Below are positions 6,862 through 17,400 of a stretch of 64,000 nt of DNA, piece by piece. The DNA is from Brevibacillus composti (GTDB taxonomy: Bacteria; Bacillota; Bacilli; Brevibacillales; Brevibacillaceae). Numbering within the stretch: position 1 is the stretch's first letter; each line of letters opens with the position of its first letter. The translations under genes and the position numbers were made by a program. The stretch is taken from assembly GCF_016406105.1 (NCBI RefSeq), contig NZ_CP066308.1, positions 4,393,959 through 4,457,958 of the forward strand, read 5' to 3'. The notes under the pieces were generated by a model. That model had not been told where the DNA came from and made no database searches. It worked only from the letters and a program-made list of their open reading frames with translations.

Positions 6862-8685
6862 CTAAAGTCTTTCCGCTAAATACGCCACATATTTTTCTGC
6901 CAGTGGCCTTGCTTGCTTGAAGTCGGCGATAGACCATTGTTTTCTTGGATACCCAATTGCTTTTAGCAACTGGTCATTAATTATTTTGACGCATAGGCCG
7001 TCTAAAGCCAGATTCGTATCGCGATAGTATCCCAACTTGATAGCAATCTCTTCTGCTTTCCCTTTAGGATTTAGACCCTTTGCAGTTAATATTTCCGCAA
7101 TCCCGTTTTCAATGTATGTTTTTAACTCTTGTCGCCGCTCTTTTAATTCAAGGTCAGGTCTCTTTGACTTCGCAATATCTTCAAACGTAGACCCTTCAAT
7201 AAGCTTGATCATTTCGTCAGTAATCGGAATGCCCTTTGACCTTAACGCGTCTAATGCTTCTTCCGTTTTATTTCTGCTCTGACGAATAGCCTCTTCATAT
7301 GCTTCCAATATGGTTTCATCGCCTATAAATGTCTTAAGTTCTTCTCTGAAGGTTCCCGACTGCCTAGCTTCCCCAACGTCAGGTTCTGAATGACCGTCAC
7401 TTTCAGACCCTCCACCTTCATTTTCCTCAAATATTTTTTCCAACCGGTCAATGATCTCTGCTTTTTGTTGTTCTTTACTGTAGTATTCCCAAAGCTCATC
7501 TAGACCAAGTGCATTGTGATATACGAGATGAGCAACGTTATCTATCGCGGGTTCCTTCGCATCCGGAATTGAGCGTAGTGCTCTTCCTGCAAATTGTGCA
7601 TACGCTGATAAGCTCTTAAACGGGCGGAATATCGCAGCAACCGAGATATACGGGTGGTCATATCCTTCACCAAGCATACCTACGTTTACAATCACTTGTG
7701 TGCGATCATTGTGAAAATCAATTCTTTCCTGGTCCTGCTCTGAAGGTTCCATGTCACTGTGTACAATGGATGCGGGACATCCAACAGCTTCGTATAGCTG
7801 CTTAATCTCCCTAGCATGTTCAATGGAACAAGCTACAGCGATAATCTTGTGAGGTACTCCTGTCGCCTCCCTCTTCTCCATCATAATTTGAAGGCTTCTT
7901 CTTACAACCGCTTCGCTGCACTGAGTCGAATACGCTACCGTTCTCTCCACCCAGTCACTGTCTTTTAATTTTAATACTTCTTCCAATGTAACTTCTTCTT
8001 CGTAACCTTGTACTTTGAAAGTCAATTGATCTGGAATGTACTCTTTTTTAACAAGCTGCTTCACATAACCTTTTATCATCGCTCGACTTAGCGGATATGA
8101 GTAAACGTCCTCAGCATAGATTTCCTTCTTATCCGATCTAAAAGGAGTGCCAGTTATTTTAACGATTTTTGCCGAATTGAAGTACTCTTCCATCTCTACC
8201 CATGATGCTGCTGGAGAATGATGTGCCTCGTCGATAATAATCATATCGAAGAAATCCCGCGGCACCTTCTGCAACAATGAACTTGCATTGTGGGACTGAA
8301 GTCGATGAATATTGGTAATCACAATTTTTGCTTGTTCCAGCGTTCGAGGATCACCTTCGTATTCAATAACTTCAGGTAAATTCGATGGAACATTAATGAC
8401 CTTACGATTCCACCAAAAATTATGTTCATATCTTGGGTCAAGACTATCAGTAACAGTATTGCGGATTGTCCGATTTGGAGTAACGATTAGCACCCTTTTT
8501 TGTGCTATGCCGTATGGCAGGATGGCCATTAAACCCGTTTTACCAACTCCTGTTGGTAGGGTAACTAACGCCGGCTTGTGATCTGGTGATTCAAAATATT
8601 CCTTCACTCTCAAGTATCCCTGCACTTGTGGCTCTCGTAGATTAGGATTTCCCTCAATATGAGCAAATGTATTTTGGAAGTACAT
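6862..8685 (-). CDS. DEAD/DEAH-box superfamily 2 helicase
   Basis: A 607-residue ATP-dependent nucleic-acid helicase or translocase. RecA-like domain 1 has Walker A TLPTGVGKTG near residue 44, the DEAH box IIIDEAHHSP near 150 and motif III-like ITGTPFRSD. RecA-like domain 2 carries motif VI QFAGRALRS. An acidic linker (ENEGGGSESDG) leads to a C-terminal helical domain of about 150 residues with no family I recognise. I prefer the ATG at 8685, preceded by GGAGGGGGGG; an upstream ATG at 8706 would put that site inside the gene. It lies 113-134 bases after the res gene behind a terminator and forms a unit with the 110-residue gene. No nuclease motif is visible. Confidence 0.8.
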   Translation of the reverse strand: MYFQNTFAHIEGNPNLREPQVQGYLRVKEYFESPDHKPALVTLPTGVGKTGLMAILPYGIAQKRVLIVTPNRTIRNTVTDSLDPRYEHNFWWNRKVINVPSNLPEVIEYEGDPRTLEQAKIVITNIHRLQSHNASSLLQKVPRDFFDMIIIDEAHHSPAASWVEMEEYFNSAKIVKITGTPFRSDKKEIYAEDVYSYPLSRAMIKGYVKQLVKKEYIPDQLTFKVQGYEEEVTLEEVLKLKDSDWVERTVAYSTQCSEAVVRRSLQIMMEKREATGVPHKIIAVACSIEHAREIKQLYEAVGCPASIVHSDMEPSEQDQERIDFHNDRTQVIVNVGMLGEGYDHPYISVAAIFRPFKSLSAYAQFAGRALRSIPDAKEPAIDNVAHLVYHNALGLDELWEYYSKEQQKAEIIDRLEKIFEENEGGGSESDGHSEPDVGEARQSGTFREELKTFIGDETILEAYEEAIRQSRNKTEEALDALRSKGIPITDEMIKLIEGSTFEDIAKSKRPDLELKERRQELKTYIENGIAEILTAKGLNPKGKAEEIAIKLGYYRDTNLALDGLCVKIINDQLLKAIGYPRKQWSIADFKQARPLAEKYVAYLAERL

Positions 8686-8770
8686 ATAAGCCCCCCCTCC
8701 GGCCATTTGTTATATTACACATTCCACATTATCCCTTAAATTCCTGCCATCTTAGATTGATAACCCAAAA

Positions 8771-8806
8771 GAAAAGCCGGTGTTCAGCAACGATTGAACC
8801 CCGGCT
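8771..8806 (-). terminator. Terminator of the Type III RM operon
   Basis: Twelve-base arms (8775-8786 and 8795-8806, one mismatch) followed on the minus strand by TTTCTTTT, directly after res. Confidence 0.8.
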
Positions 8807-8819
8807 CAATGCTAAATTA

Positions 8820-11800
8820 TTACCCCTTTACAATTTCCAATAGCTTCTCATAGCTGTTAACCACATCATACTTGAACTGGTCCGAATTCAGCTTAGCAAA
8901 ATGCCTCCGTGCACACTCAATCTTCGCCTTCTCGACTTCACGCAGCTCCATCGAATCCAATGAGCCTTTCGTCTCGGCAATAAAGTAAATGTGCTTCACG
9001 TCGCCTTCTTTGAATACAATCGCCCAGTCCGGATTGTAGTCGCCTACCGGAGTAGGGATGTAAAATCCGCGTGGCAGCTTCGCATAAACCTGTACTTCTT
9101 TGCTCGTATCTAGATCTTTCGCAAATGCACGCTCAATCTTGGAATCCGTTACGACGTAATCATAAATATGCTTTTCAACGGAAATGGCGTTTTGGCCCAG
9201 TTGTCCTTTCAAGTTATTCTTCGTAAACACATCTGTATGGAACGTATCATTGATCACATCGTAAGTAATGGATTCAATGATCGTGGTCGCCTTCTGTTCG
9301 TTAATAAGCCTGGACGCCCGGATAATAAATTCCTCGGGATTCTTCCGGAATAACAGGAAGGTAGACGGTTTAATGCTTTTCAGGATGGCTACAATCGTCT
9401 TCCTTGTAAGTCGCGTTTCATCCATCATCTTACCGATCAAGTCGTACTTGATCTTTGACGTAGCAGGCCCGTTCACGTACTCCGTTTGCGTCTCCCGTGT
9501 TACAAATGCTTCACCTTGTTTGAGTTGCTCCCGAGACTCAATCTCCTTCATCTCGCCGTGTTTAATTGCGTAGCGGATGTCGGGCACCTGCAAATTCATG
9601 TCTAACGCCAGGATACACTTCCGTACCAACTCATCGGAATCAAATCGAACTGTATAGACAGATTTTTTGTTGATCCGGTTCCACAACTCCTTGAACTCTT
9701 GCTTATAGAAGTTGTTGTTAACCTTCACCGAAACGATATTGCGATTCCGATCATTCTCCGCAATATCTGCCTTGCCTTCTACGTAGATGGATTTAACCAG
9801 TTCGATGAGCGATTCTTGAAATTCACGTAGTTCATCGGGCAGCTTGACCGTTTGCTCGTTAACTGCGGCAAAGTAGTCGTCCGTCAAACGAAATTCATCA
9901 TCGACATAGCCATTTTTGATAAAGGCAAATTGCAGCTTGTTTGCCAGCTTCTCATCGATACTTAATTGTTCGCCGCGGGCATTGGTAAGCACTTTATTCA
10001 GGAAGAAATCCACGTTAGCCTTACGTGGCCGATCCGACAATGTAGCGGCAATCTCGCTTTGTAGCTGCTTGGCAAATTCTTCGTAGGACTCGCTTGCAAT
10101 AACGGTTAGAGAATTGATCTCGTGAACATCAATACCTGGAATGCTGGAGTCGATCCGTTCACCGTATTTATTCACGCACAATCTTAATCCACGCCCAACT
10201 TCCTGCCGTTTCTTAATCGTGGAGTCGCTATGTTTGAGCGTGCATATCTGGAATACGTTCGGATTATCCCAACCTTCCTTCAACGCCGAGTGGGAGAAAA
10301 TAAATCGTGTCGGTTCCTCGAAGCTGAGAAGCCGTTCCTTATCCCGCATGATCAAGTCGTAGGCATCAACATCATCGGAGTCCGTCTCCCTTGCAGACAC
10401 TTTGGAATCGACAAACCGGTTGCTTCTCTTGTCAATGGAGAAGTAGCCTTTATGCGTACTCTTTACCTGAATCGAATTCAAATATTGAATGTATGGGTCA
10501 TCCGCAAACAACGACAGCTGTTCGTTCAATAGCTCCATATATTCTTCTTCAAAAATGTCAGCGTACTCTCCATTTTTCTCGTTGCCGTCTTCATCATATT
10601 GTCGGTACTTGGCGACTTCATCAATAAAGAAGAGTGAGAGCACTTTGATTCCTTTATGGAATAGCACCCGCTCCTTTTCGAAGTGAGATTTCAGCGTCTC
10701 TCGAATCTGAATTCGGCGGAAATGAAGCTCGCTGACATCGCCCTGTACATCACCGGCGTACAGCGTAACACCATTGATGAAACTGATGCTGTTATTCTGT
10801 CCGTTAATTTCCGATACTTTATAGCCTTTATATTGCTCCAGATGATCGGACAACTGATAGAGGTCATCGCCCGTCACGATTTTCTTGGACACTTTGGTTA
10901 ATCCGGACTTTGTCCGTTTTTCATATTCAAGACGGGCTATGGGAGCGTGCTTATCGCTGACATCTACGCCTTCGAGATAGACATAGCTGTTGGTTCCATT
11001 GGTTCCTTTCACTGAAATGCCTTTGACGCTGATCTTCTTGACTAGCTTCATGTTATACGCATCCAGAGCATCGAGGCGATAGACTTTGTTATAATCCTCC
11101 CGGTGTGTTGCCGAATACCGCAGCGTAAACAATGGTTTGAAATCTTTGAGTGCTTCCTTCGTCTTCTGACCTTCCACCGATTGAGGCTCGTCAATTATCA
11201 ATATTGGATTTGTGCTGGCGATTACATCAATCGGACGCCGAGAGTTAAAGTCATCCAGTTCCATAGATATTCTTCTTGCATCCTTACCCTTCGCATTAAA
11301 CGCTTGGGAGTTAATGATCATGACATTAATTCCAGCGTCGCTGGCGAATTTCTCGATGTGATGCAATTGCTTTGAATTGTAGACAAAATACCGAGCCTTT
11401 GACCCGTATTCAGACATGAAGTGGTCTTCGGTGATCTGAAACGTCTTCAGTACGCCTTCCCGAATGGCAATCGAAGGAACAACAATAATGAACTTGCTCC
11501 AGCCATACTTTTTATATAGTTCGAACATCGTCCGAATATAGGTGTATGTTTTCCCCGTACCGGTTTCCATCTCGACTGTAAGGTTGTATTTGCCTTCAAG
11601 CCGTTCGGACAATTTCAAGCCATTTTGCCGTTGTATGGCCTGAATATTACTCAACACTTCCTGATCAATAAGTTTAATAGGATTGTTCTTGAAGCCATAA
11701 TCAGACTCACCGCTTGTGGTTTGAAACAAATCTCCCATTTCCACGCTTTTCTGCCTGCGTCCTTTATCAAGCGTAAACCGAGAGGATTCGTTCGGCTGCC

Positions 11801-11870
11801 CTTGGAACACGTCTACAATACTCTTGACCGCATCCAATTGAAATTGTTGATGTTTGAATTTGATTTTCAT
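8820..11870 (-). CDS. res: Type III restriction enzyme, Res subunit
   Basis: The restriction and translocase subunit that joins Mod to form the Type III complex, which hydrolyses ATP, moves on DNA and cuts when two unmodified sites are suitably oriented. The 1016-residue length is typical. Visible motifs: Walker A METGTGKTYT near residue 103, IIDEPQS near 227 (DEPQ replaces DEAD, typical of this family), motif VI EVGRGLRLC near 558, and a C-terminal PD-(D/E)xK nuclease with DYNPDWAI near 942 and IAETKG near 964. All key residues are present, so it should be active. It starts 15 bases after mod ends. Specificity lies in Mod and cannot be read here. Confidence 0.92.
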   Translation of the reverse strand: MKIKFKHQQFQLDAVKSIVDVFQGQPNESSRFTLDKGRRQKSVEMGDLFQTTSGESDYGFKNNPIKLIDQEVLSNIQAIQRQNGLKLSERLEGKYNLTVEMETGTGKTYTYIRTMFELYKKYGWSKFIIVVPSIAIREGVLKTFQITEDHFMSEYGSKARYFVYNSKQLHHIEKFASDAGINVMIINSQAFNAKGKDARRISMELDDFNSRRPIDVIASTNPILIIDEPQSVEGQKTKEALKDFKPLFTLRYSATHREDYNKVYRLDALDAYNMKLVKKISVKGISVKGTNGTNSYVYLEGVDVSDKHAPIARLEYEKRTKSGLTKVSKKIVTGDDLYQLSDHLEQYKGYKVSEINGQNNSISFINGVTLYAGDVQGDVSELHFRRIQIRETLKSHFEKERVLFHKGIKVLSLFFIDEVAKYRQYDEDGNEKNGEYADIFEEEYMELLNEQLSLFADDPYIQYLNSIQVKSTHKGYFSIDKRSNRFVDSKVSARETDSDDVDAYDLIMRDKERLLSFEEPTRFIFSHSALKEGWDNPNVFQICTLKHSDSTIKKRQEVGRGLRLCVNKYGERIDSSIPGIDVHEINSLTVIASESYEEFAKQLQSEIAATLSDRPRKANVDFFLNKVLTNARGEQLSIDEKLANKLQFAFIKNGYVDDEFRLTDDYFAAVNEQTVKLPDELREFQESLIELVKSIYVEGKADIAENDRNRNIVSVKVNNNFYKQEFKELWNRINKKSVYTVRFDSDELVRKCILALDMNLQVPDIRYAIKHGEMKEIESREQLKQGEAFVTRETQTEYVNGPATSKIKYDLIGKMMDETRLTRKTIVAILKSIKPSTFLLFRKNPEEFIIRASRLINEQKATTIIESITYDVINDTFHTDVFTKNNLKGQLGQNAISVEKHIYDYVVTDSKIERAFAKDLDTSKEVQVYAKLPRGFYIPTPVGDYNPDWAIVFKEGDVKHIYFIAETKGSLDSMELREVEKAKIECARRHFAKLNSDQFKYDVVNSYEKLLEIVKG

Positions 11871-11885
11871 CGCTGCTCACCTTCC

Positions 11886-13802
11886 TTACAGCACTTGAAT
11901 TTCGGTGCTCGGAGAGAGCAGTTTGAACAGTTCTTCCACATTGATGCGGGCCGAATCATCCCGGAACGAGCTATCGCGGAAAACAACCCTAAGCGGCTGA
12001 TCCGTTGCGATTTTCTTGATAACCGATTCTGGCAACTCTTCATCGAAACAAGCGATTAGAGAGTTTCCGGCAACGTAGTGGACAGTTTTGCCTTCGATTT
12101 CTTTAGTCTCCATCGGCAAAGACAGTTCCAGTCCGCATTCCAGCATCACCTGGATGAGCAAATCCTCGCCTGTGCGGTCTTCTTTGATGTTGGATGTCAG
12201 ATCATCCAAATTCATCTGACCCAACTTGTCAGGCGTGTAGTAAACGTCCTTCATGTTGCTGGAGTCTACACGGTACACTCGAAAACCGTAATCGATTTCC
12301 GCTTTTGTTTCTTCCTTGATTTTCTTAGCAGCTCGGCGTATGCGTTCCTTGCCGATTTCGCAAATTGTTTTAAATCCCGCTTTATATGCATCAGAATCCT
12401 CATCTGTAAGAGCAGGGATTTGTACCATGATATATTTACGATTTTTCAAATCCTCTGCATTTAGCTCCATTACTGCATGAGCAGTTGTAGCAGAGCCAGA
12501 GAAAAAGTCAAGGATAATGTCATTCGACGTTGTAACAGTATTTAATATAGTTTTTATTAGGTCTACAGATTTTGGTGATTGAAATAACTTTGCCCTTTCA
12601 TTGAACAAAGATGAAAACGCGGCCTGTCCTTTTTCCGTGTAGAAGAGTTTGTCGTTAAATATAGTTTTAAGCATTTTTGTAGCACCTTCGGCGTAGCTTT
12701 TACGATATATTTTCCAAAGGCCGTTTGGATTTTGTTTTGCAACCAAAAGGTGAATATCATTTGCTGCTTTAGTTCTATCCCATGTCCAGCAACCTTCAAA
12801 CCCATCGTCCCATATCGGTTCAACTGTGACATAACCATCTATATATTCGAGCGAAACTTCGGAAGTAACAGGGTTTACATAAAACGGGTAAAAAAGATTT
12901 TTACGATTATGTTTTCCGAATTCTCTATGAGTATTTCTTAATTCTAAGGTTCTATATCTTCCTAGTTCATCTTGTTCCGGGTATTCATCTTCTATTTGAT
13001 CTTGATCTTTTTCTATTGCAAAATATCCCTTTGGAAGGGGTGACTTTGAATAAACTAATATATACTCATGATTTGTTGCAAAATATTTATCCTGCGACCT
13101 TCCTTTAGGATTACATAATGTGGTGATTTGTGCTACAAAATTACCTGAAAAAACATTGTCACAAATCATTCTTAAATGATCTAGCTCATTATCATCAATA
13201 CTAATAAATATGACTCCATCTTCACGCAACAAATTCCTTGCTAATTTCAATCTTGAATACATCATTGTTAACCAGTCACTATGGAAACGTCCGTTTGATT
13301 CGGTATTCTGAAAGAGTCGATTACCTTCGACATCTATCTGACCGGAATCCTCTAAATATTCGTTGGATGATGCTTTGAAATCATCTTTATAAACGAAATC
13401 TTTTCCTGTATTATATGGTGGATCAATATATATGCATTTTATCTTGTTTAAATACGATTCTTGCAATAGTTTCAACACTTCGAGGTTGTCCCCCTCGATG
13501 TATATGTTTTGTGTATTATCCCAGTCTACACTGTCTTGTAAAATTGGACGTAATGTTTTATCAATAGGAGTGTTTGCATTAAGTATAGCTTCTTTCTTTC
13601 CCGGCCACGTCAATTGAAACCGCTCTTTTTCACCCTCGACGATAAAATCAGAAAGTTCCTGTTTTAACAAATCAAAATCGACCGCTCGTTTAATTTTTCC
13701 TTGTTCATCTCTCGCTTCGGTAATCACGTTGGGGAACAACTCAGCAATCTTATCGATATTGGCTTGGGTCAAATCCACCGATTTCATCGTTAGTTTATTC
13801 AT
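11886..13802 (-). CDS. mod: Type III DNA methyltransferase, Mod subunit (beta-class adenine-N6)
   Basis: Methylates adenine on one strand of an asymmetric site and gives the complex its specificity. The 638-residue protein has the catalytic DPPYNTGKDF near residue 126 and the AdoMet-binding DFFSGSATT near 432, the order that defines beta-class enzymes. The region between them, about 200-400, would be the target recognition domain. The start at 13802 has AGGAGGCG upstream. It follows the DUF4391 gene by 17 bases and precedes res by 15. The target-recognition part is locally more AT-rich than the flanks, as expected if this domain has been exchanged; that is by eye. No simple repeats suggest phase variation. 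Confidence 0.92.
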   Translation of the reverse strand: MNKLTMKSVDLTQANIDKIAELFPNVITEARDEQGKIKRAVDFDLLKQELSDFIVEGEKERFQLTWPGKKEAILNANTPIDKTLRPILQDSVDWDNTQNIYIEGDNLEVLKLLQESYLNKIKCIYIDPPYNTGKDFVYKDDFKASSNEYLEDSGQIDVEGNRLFQNTESNGRFHSDWLTMMYSRLKLARNLLREDGVIFISIDDNELDHLRMICDNVFSGNFVAQITTLCNPKGRSQDKYFATNHEYILVYSKSPLPKGYFAIEKDQDQIEDEYPEQDELGRYRTLELRNTHREFGKHNRKNLFYPFYVNPVTSEVSLEYIDGYVTVEPIWDDGFEGCWTWDRTKAANDIHLLVAKQNPNGLWKIYRKSYAEGATKMLKTIFNDKLFYTEKGQAAFSSLFNERAKLFQSPKSVDLIKTILNTVTTSNDIILDFFSGSATTAHAVMELNAEDLKNRKYIMVQIPALTDEDSDAYKAGFKTICEIGKERIRRAAKKIKEETKAEIDYGFRVYRVDSSNMKDVYYTPDKLGQMNLDDLTSNIKEDRTGEDLLIQVMLECGLELSLPMETKEIEGKTVHYVAGNSLIACFDEELPESVIKKIATDQPLRVVFRDSSFRDDSARINVEELFKLLSPSTEIQVL

Positions 13803-13819
13803 GGCACGCCTCCTGTTAC

Positions 13820-14476
13820 TTAATCAAGTAGTTGATTCAATTCTTTTCTCTTTCGTTGCAGTTCCATGTTCAATTCAACTTTCTTGTTGAATTGTTTTTC
13901 GGCCCGTATCTTGGACTCTAGCCGTTGGCATTCTTGCGTCAGCTTGTCAATTTGGGCTTGCCGCTCCAAAACGGCTGTAAGCTCGATTTCCGGCTTCACC
14001 TTGATGGGAAGCAGTTGACGGATGATGTTCTCGTAAACAGCCTTCAGATCGAGTCCTTGGAGAATGTCGAGTTTGATACTCTCCACCGGCTGCCAGTCCG
14101 TCTCATGGTAGGAACGAACTACAGACCGATTGTCGTCGGTTTGATTTCGCTCTTTGTAGGCGATAGCGAGCTTGGCCTGACCATCATACATTAAGACATG
14201 CAAAATGGGATAAGGGATCGCCTTGTCAATATTCCGCAGCAAGTCAAGGGAGTAGGTTTGCTCCTTCAAATGAATCTCGAATATCTGAATTTCTTCAATG
14301 TCGTCTTTCGGATCGAGACGAATCGTCTCCTTGGATAACTTGTGTTTCCAGATGATCGATTCGACTTGTTCAGTAAACAATTCCTTCAGATGTTGGTTTG
14401 CATGCAGCTTCTCATAAAATTTGTTCTTCGGAATTTTGCGGTTTACGAGTGTACTTGACGGCAATTGAAACATCAC
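13820..14476 (-). CDS. DUF4391 protein of the Type III RM cassette
   Basis: A 218-residue protein resembling DUF4391 family members, which are commonly encoded between a large helicase and a Type III mod gene. Function unknown. It is soluble; the N-terminal two thirds form a mixed fold (FEIHLKEQTYSLDLLRNIDK), and the last 60 residues (ERQAQIDKLTQECQRLESK, then ELQRKRKELNQLL) should form a coiled coil, suited to tethering other subunits. A GTG at 14476 is followed at once by ATG, so either could start it. It begins 8 bases after the helicase gene ends and lies 17 bases before mod, a tight operon. Confidence 0.7.
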   Translation of the reverse strand: MMFQLPSSTLVNRKIPKNKFYEKLHANQHLKELFTEQVESIIWKHKLSKETIRLDPKDDIEEIQIFEIHLKEQTYSLDLLRNIDKAIPYPILHVLMYDGQAKLAIAYKERNQTDDNRSVVRSYHETDWQPVESIKLDILQGLDLKAVYENIIRQLLPIKVKPEIELTAVLERQAQIDKLTQECQRLESKIRAEKQFNKKVELNMELQRKRKELNQLLD

Positions 14477-14484
14477 GCATTCAC

Positions 14485-17400
14485 CTACCTGATAACGACA
14501 AAGGTGAGGAGTTCAAAGTCCTCAAGCCCTTTAATCGAGTCGATCAATGCTGTCGTACCTCCCGAACTGAACAAGCTATCCAGATCGTTTTCTACTTTCA
14601 CCTGTACAATCGAGCGGATGGTTTCTTGGAGCAGCATGGAATACATGTCCATCTTTTTGCCGTCTTTCGTCGCTTGATTGAAACTGCGGCAAGCATCCAT
14701 CATCGGTTCGGATTGCCCTCTGCATAGAGCTCGCAGGATATCCAGCGTCTTTTTGACATCCATATGATTGGTGATGACTTCACCATCTTCGCTCATGTAG
14801 ACGAGATAGAAGGGATGCAGCCGGTTCTGCTTGTCGGGATTCAGTTCCTCATTAACGTTGCGAAGAACAAAGATGACGCCGGGCTTTGCTCCCTTCTCTT
14901 CGTCAGCAGCCACAACCGCATGCAGTCCGCTCGGAACGGTATCAAGTTCTCCGTTCTCCTTGACATAGTTCACCAAGTCCATGCGAAAATCGTTCAGGCC
15001 CAAATCGGTGATGGAGACGCCCGTGTTCATATCATCCAGATCGACGACTTCCTTCTGCAAACGATGAAGTTGCTGCTTCCGATATTCCAGATCGCTGGAT
15101 TGATTGAACAGAACGTTATCATCGCCGGTTGCCGTCATATCCATGATGACCATGCGATTCTCAACCCGTTCTTTTAACTGAATGTATTCATCCAGCGTCA
15201 TGTTGGGCCAGAAGTTCACCAATTGAATTTCCTTGTTCTGCGAACCGATCCGGTCTATTCGGCCAAATCGTTGAATGATCCGCACCGGGTTCCAGTGAAT
15301 GTCATAGTTGATCAGATAGTCGCAATCTTGCAAGTTTTGCCCCTCAGAAATACAATCGGAAGCAATGAGCAGATCAATCTCGCCTTTGACATCCGGCATG
15401 GTCAGCTTCTTTTCCTTGGATCGCGGCGAGAAGCAAGTCAGCAATGTGCTGATATCATTCCGTAAACCAGCGGTGTTTTTGTTCTCATCGCTGCCGACGA
15501 TTTTGGCCGTATCGATATTGTACTTGGCCTTCATATACTCGGATAAATGCGTGTACAAGTATGCTGCGGTATCCGTGAACGCACTGAAAATGATGACCTT
15601 GCGGTTGCCGGGGTTGATTGGATGATTGATTTTGTGATCGATAACTTGCTTTAATGTGTTTAGCTTCGCATCATGTTCAGGCGTTACTTTCCGCATTTCG
15701 GTCAGCAAGGCGGAAAGAATGTTGCGGTCATTCGTCAAATCTTCTTTCCAGCGAAGAACATCCATATCGGTCAAATTGATCTTGATTGTATCCCCGATGC
15801 TGAAATCATCGTCCAGCCAATCGTCATCGTCCAGATTGGCATCCTCAATATCGGTATAACCTACAGCGTCGGATTTCCCGCTTCCCTCGAAGGCTTCGAT
15901 TTGCTGTAGCGTCTGATCGATTTTGGAGACAATCTTGGAAAGGGTCAATCGGAACGACTCCACCGAACTTTCCAGGCGTTTCAGCAGGTTGATCCGCATC
16001 AAGAGCTGCAAGCTGCCTTCGCGATCCATCTGCCTGAAGTTCCCGCTACCGCCCCTTACACTGGTGTCATACAACTCTTCATAGAAACGCAATCGGCTCG
16101 GTTGAATATATTTGAATGGTGCATAGATGCCGAGATTGATTCTGGACAATTCTATAAAGATTTCATTATACCCGATAACATCCGCTCTGTCGGTCAAATC
16201 GCAAAACTTCGAGAGAGGCGGCAGCCGCCTTGGGAACTCGCCGATCTCCTCCGCTTTGTAATACTTCTGGATATGCTTGCGTGACCGAGCGATCGTCAAG
16301 CTGTCCAGCAGCTCAAAAAAGTCGAAGTCGAGCATACCAAGAAGCGTCTCCGTTGTACGTTCAGCAACATCCATCTTAGACCATTGGTTAAACGCGGACT
16401 GAGCTCGTTTGAAGATGTCGTTAATCCCCCGCTCCGTCCCCAACTTGCTGTTGATTTCCTCTGGATTTCCTTCATAAGCCAAGGCAAGCTGGTTGCGAAG
16501 ATCCATGAATTTGTTGTTCACCGGAGTAGCGGAGAGCATGAGCACTTTCGTTTTCACGCCGCTTTTCAACACTTTCCGCATCAGCTTCTGATACCGCGTC
16601 TCTTTATCTTTCTTGGCTTCGTTGTTGCGGAAGTTATGCGACTCATCAATGACGAGCAGATCGTAATTACCCCAGTTCAACCGATCAAGCGGGATATCGT
16701 TTGATTTGCCTCTTTCCCGCGATATGTCCGTGTGGTAGAGTACATCATAGCGGAAACGGTCGGCATACAGGATGTTGTTGGTCACGTTCTGTTTATATGT
16801 AAGCCAGTTGTCGCCGAGCTTCTTGGGACATAGCAACAATACGGACTTGTTGCGAAGTTCATAGTATTTAATGATGCCAAGAGCCGTGAATGTTTTCCCC
16901 AGACCGACGCTGTCTGCCAGGATGCATCCATTGTATTTTTCCAGTTTATTAATCGCACCAAGAACCGCGTCTTTCTGGAAGTGATAGAGACGTTTCCAGA
17001 TTTCCGTCTCTTTGAATCCAGTTGCTTCGTTGGGCAATATGTCTTCTGTGATGTCCGATAGGAACTCGTTGAAAATATTGTACAAAATGACATAGTAAAT
17101 GAACTCCGGAGAGTTCTCTTTATACACCGATGAAATATGCTCCACAACCTGGTTCGTGACATCTTCAAGCTTGCTTTTGTCATTCCATACCTGATCGAAC
17201 AGATCGAAATACATTTTGGTAAACGGAGCTTCTGTGAACTTGTTCACCATCTTGGAGAGAGCATTGCCCTTTTCATAACCAAGATCAACGGTCGTAAAGC
17301 CATCGATCGGCATATAGGTGATCGGCTCGTTTGCAGTCTGCACATTCAGCATGCCTTGCATTGAACCTGAAGTACGGTTCGATTTGAACGTGACTTTTTT

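Noticed and set aside
4229..8796. TTCAGCAACGATTG present near 4229 and 8783
   Set aside because: A 14-bp repeat is expected by chance in a window this size, and the flanks differ.
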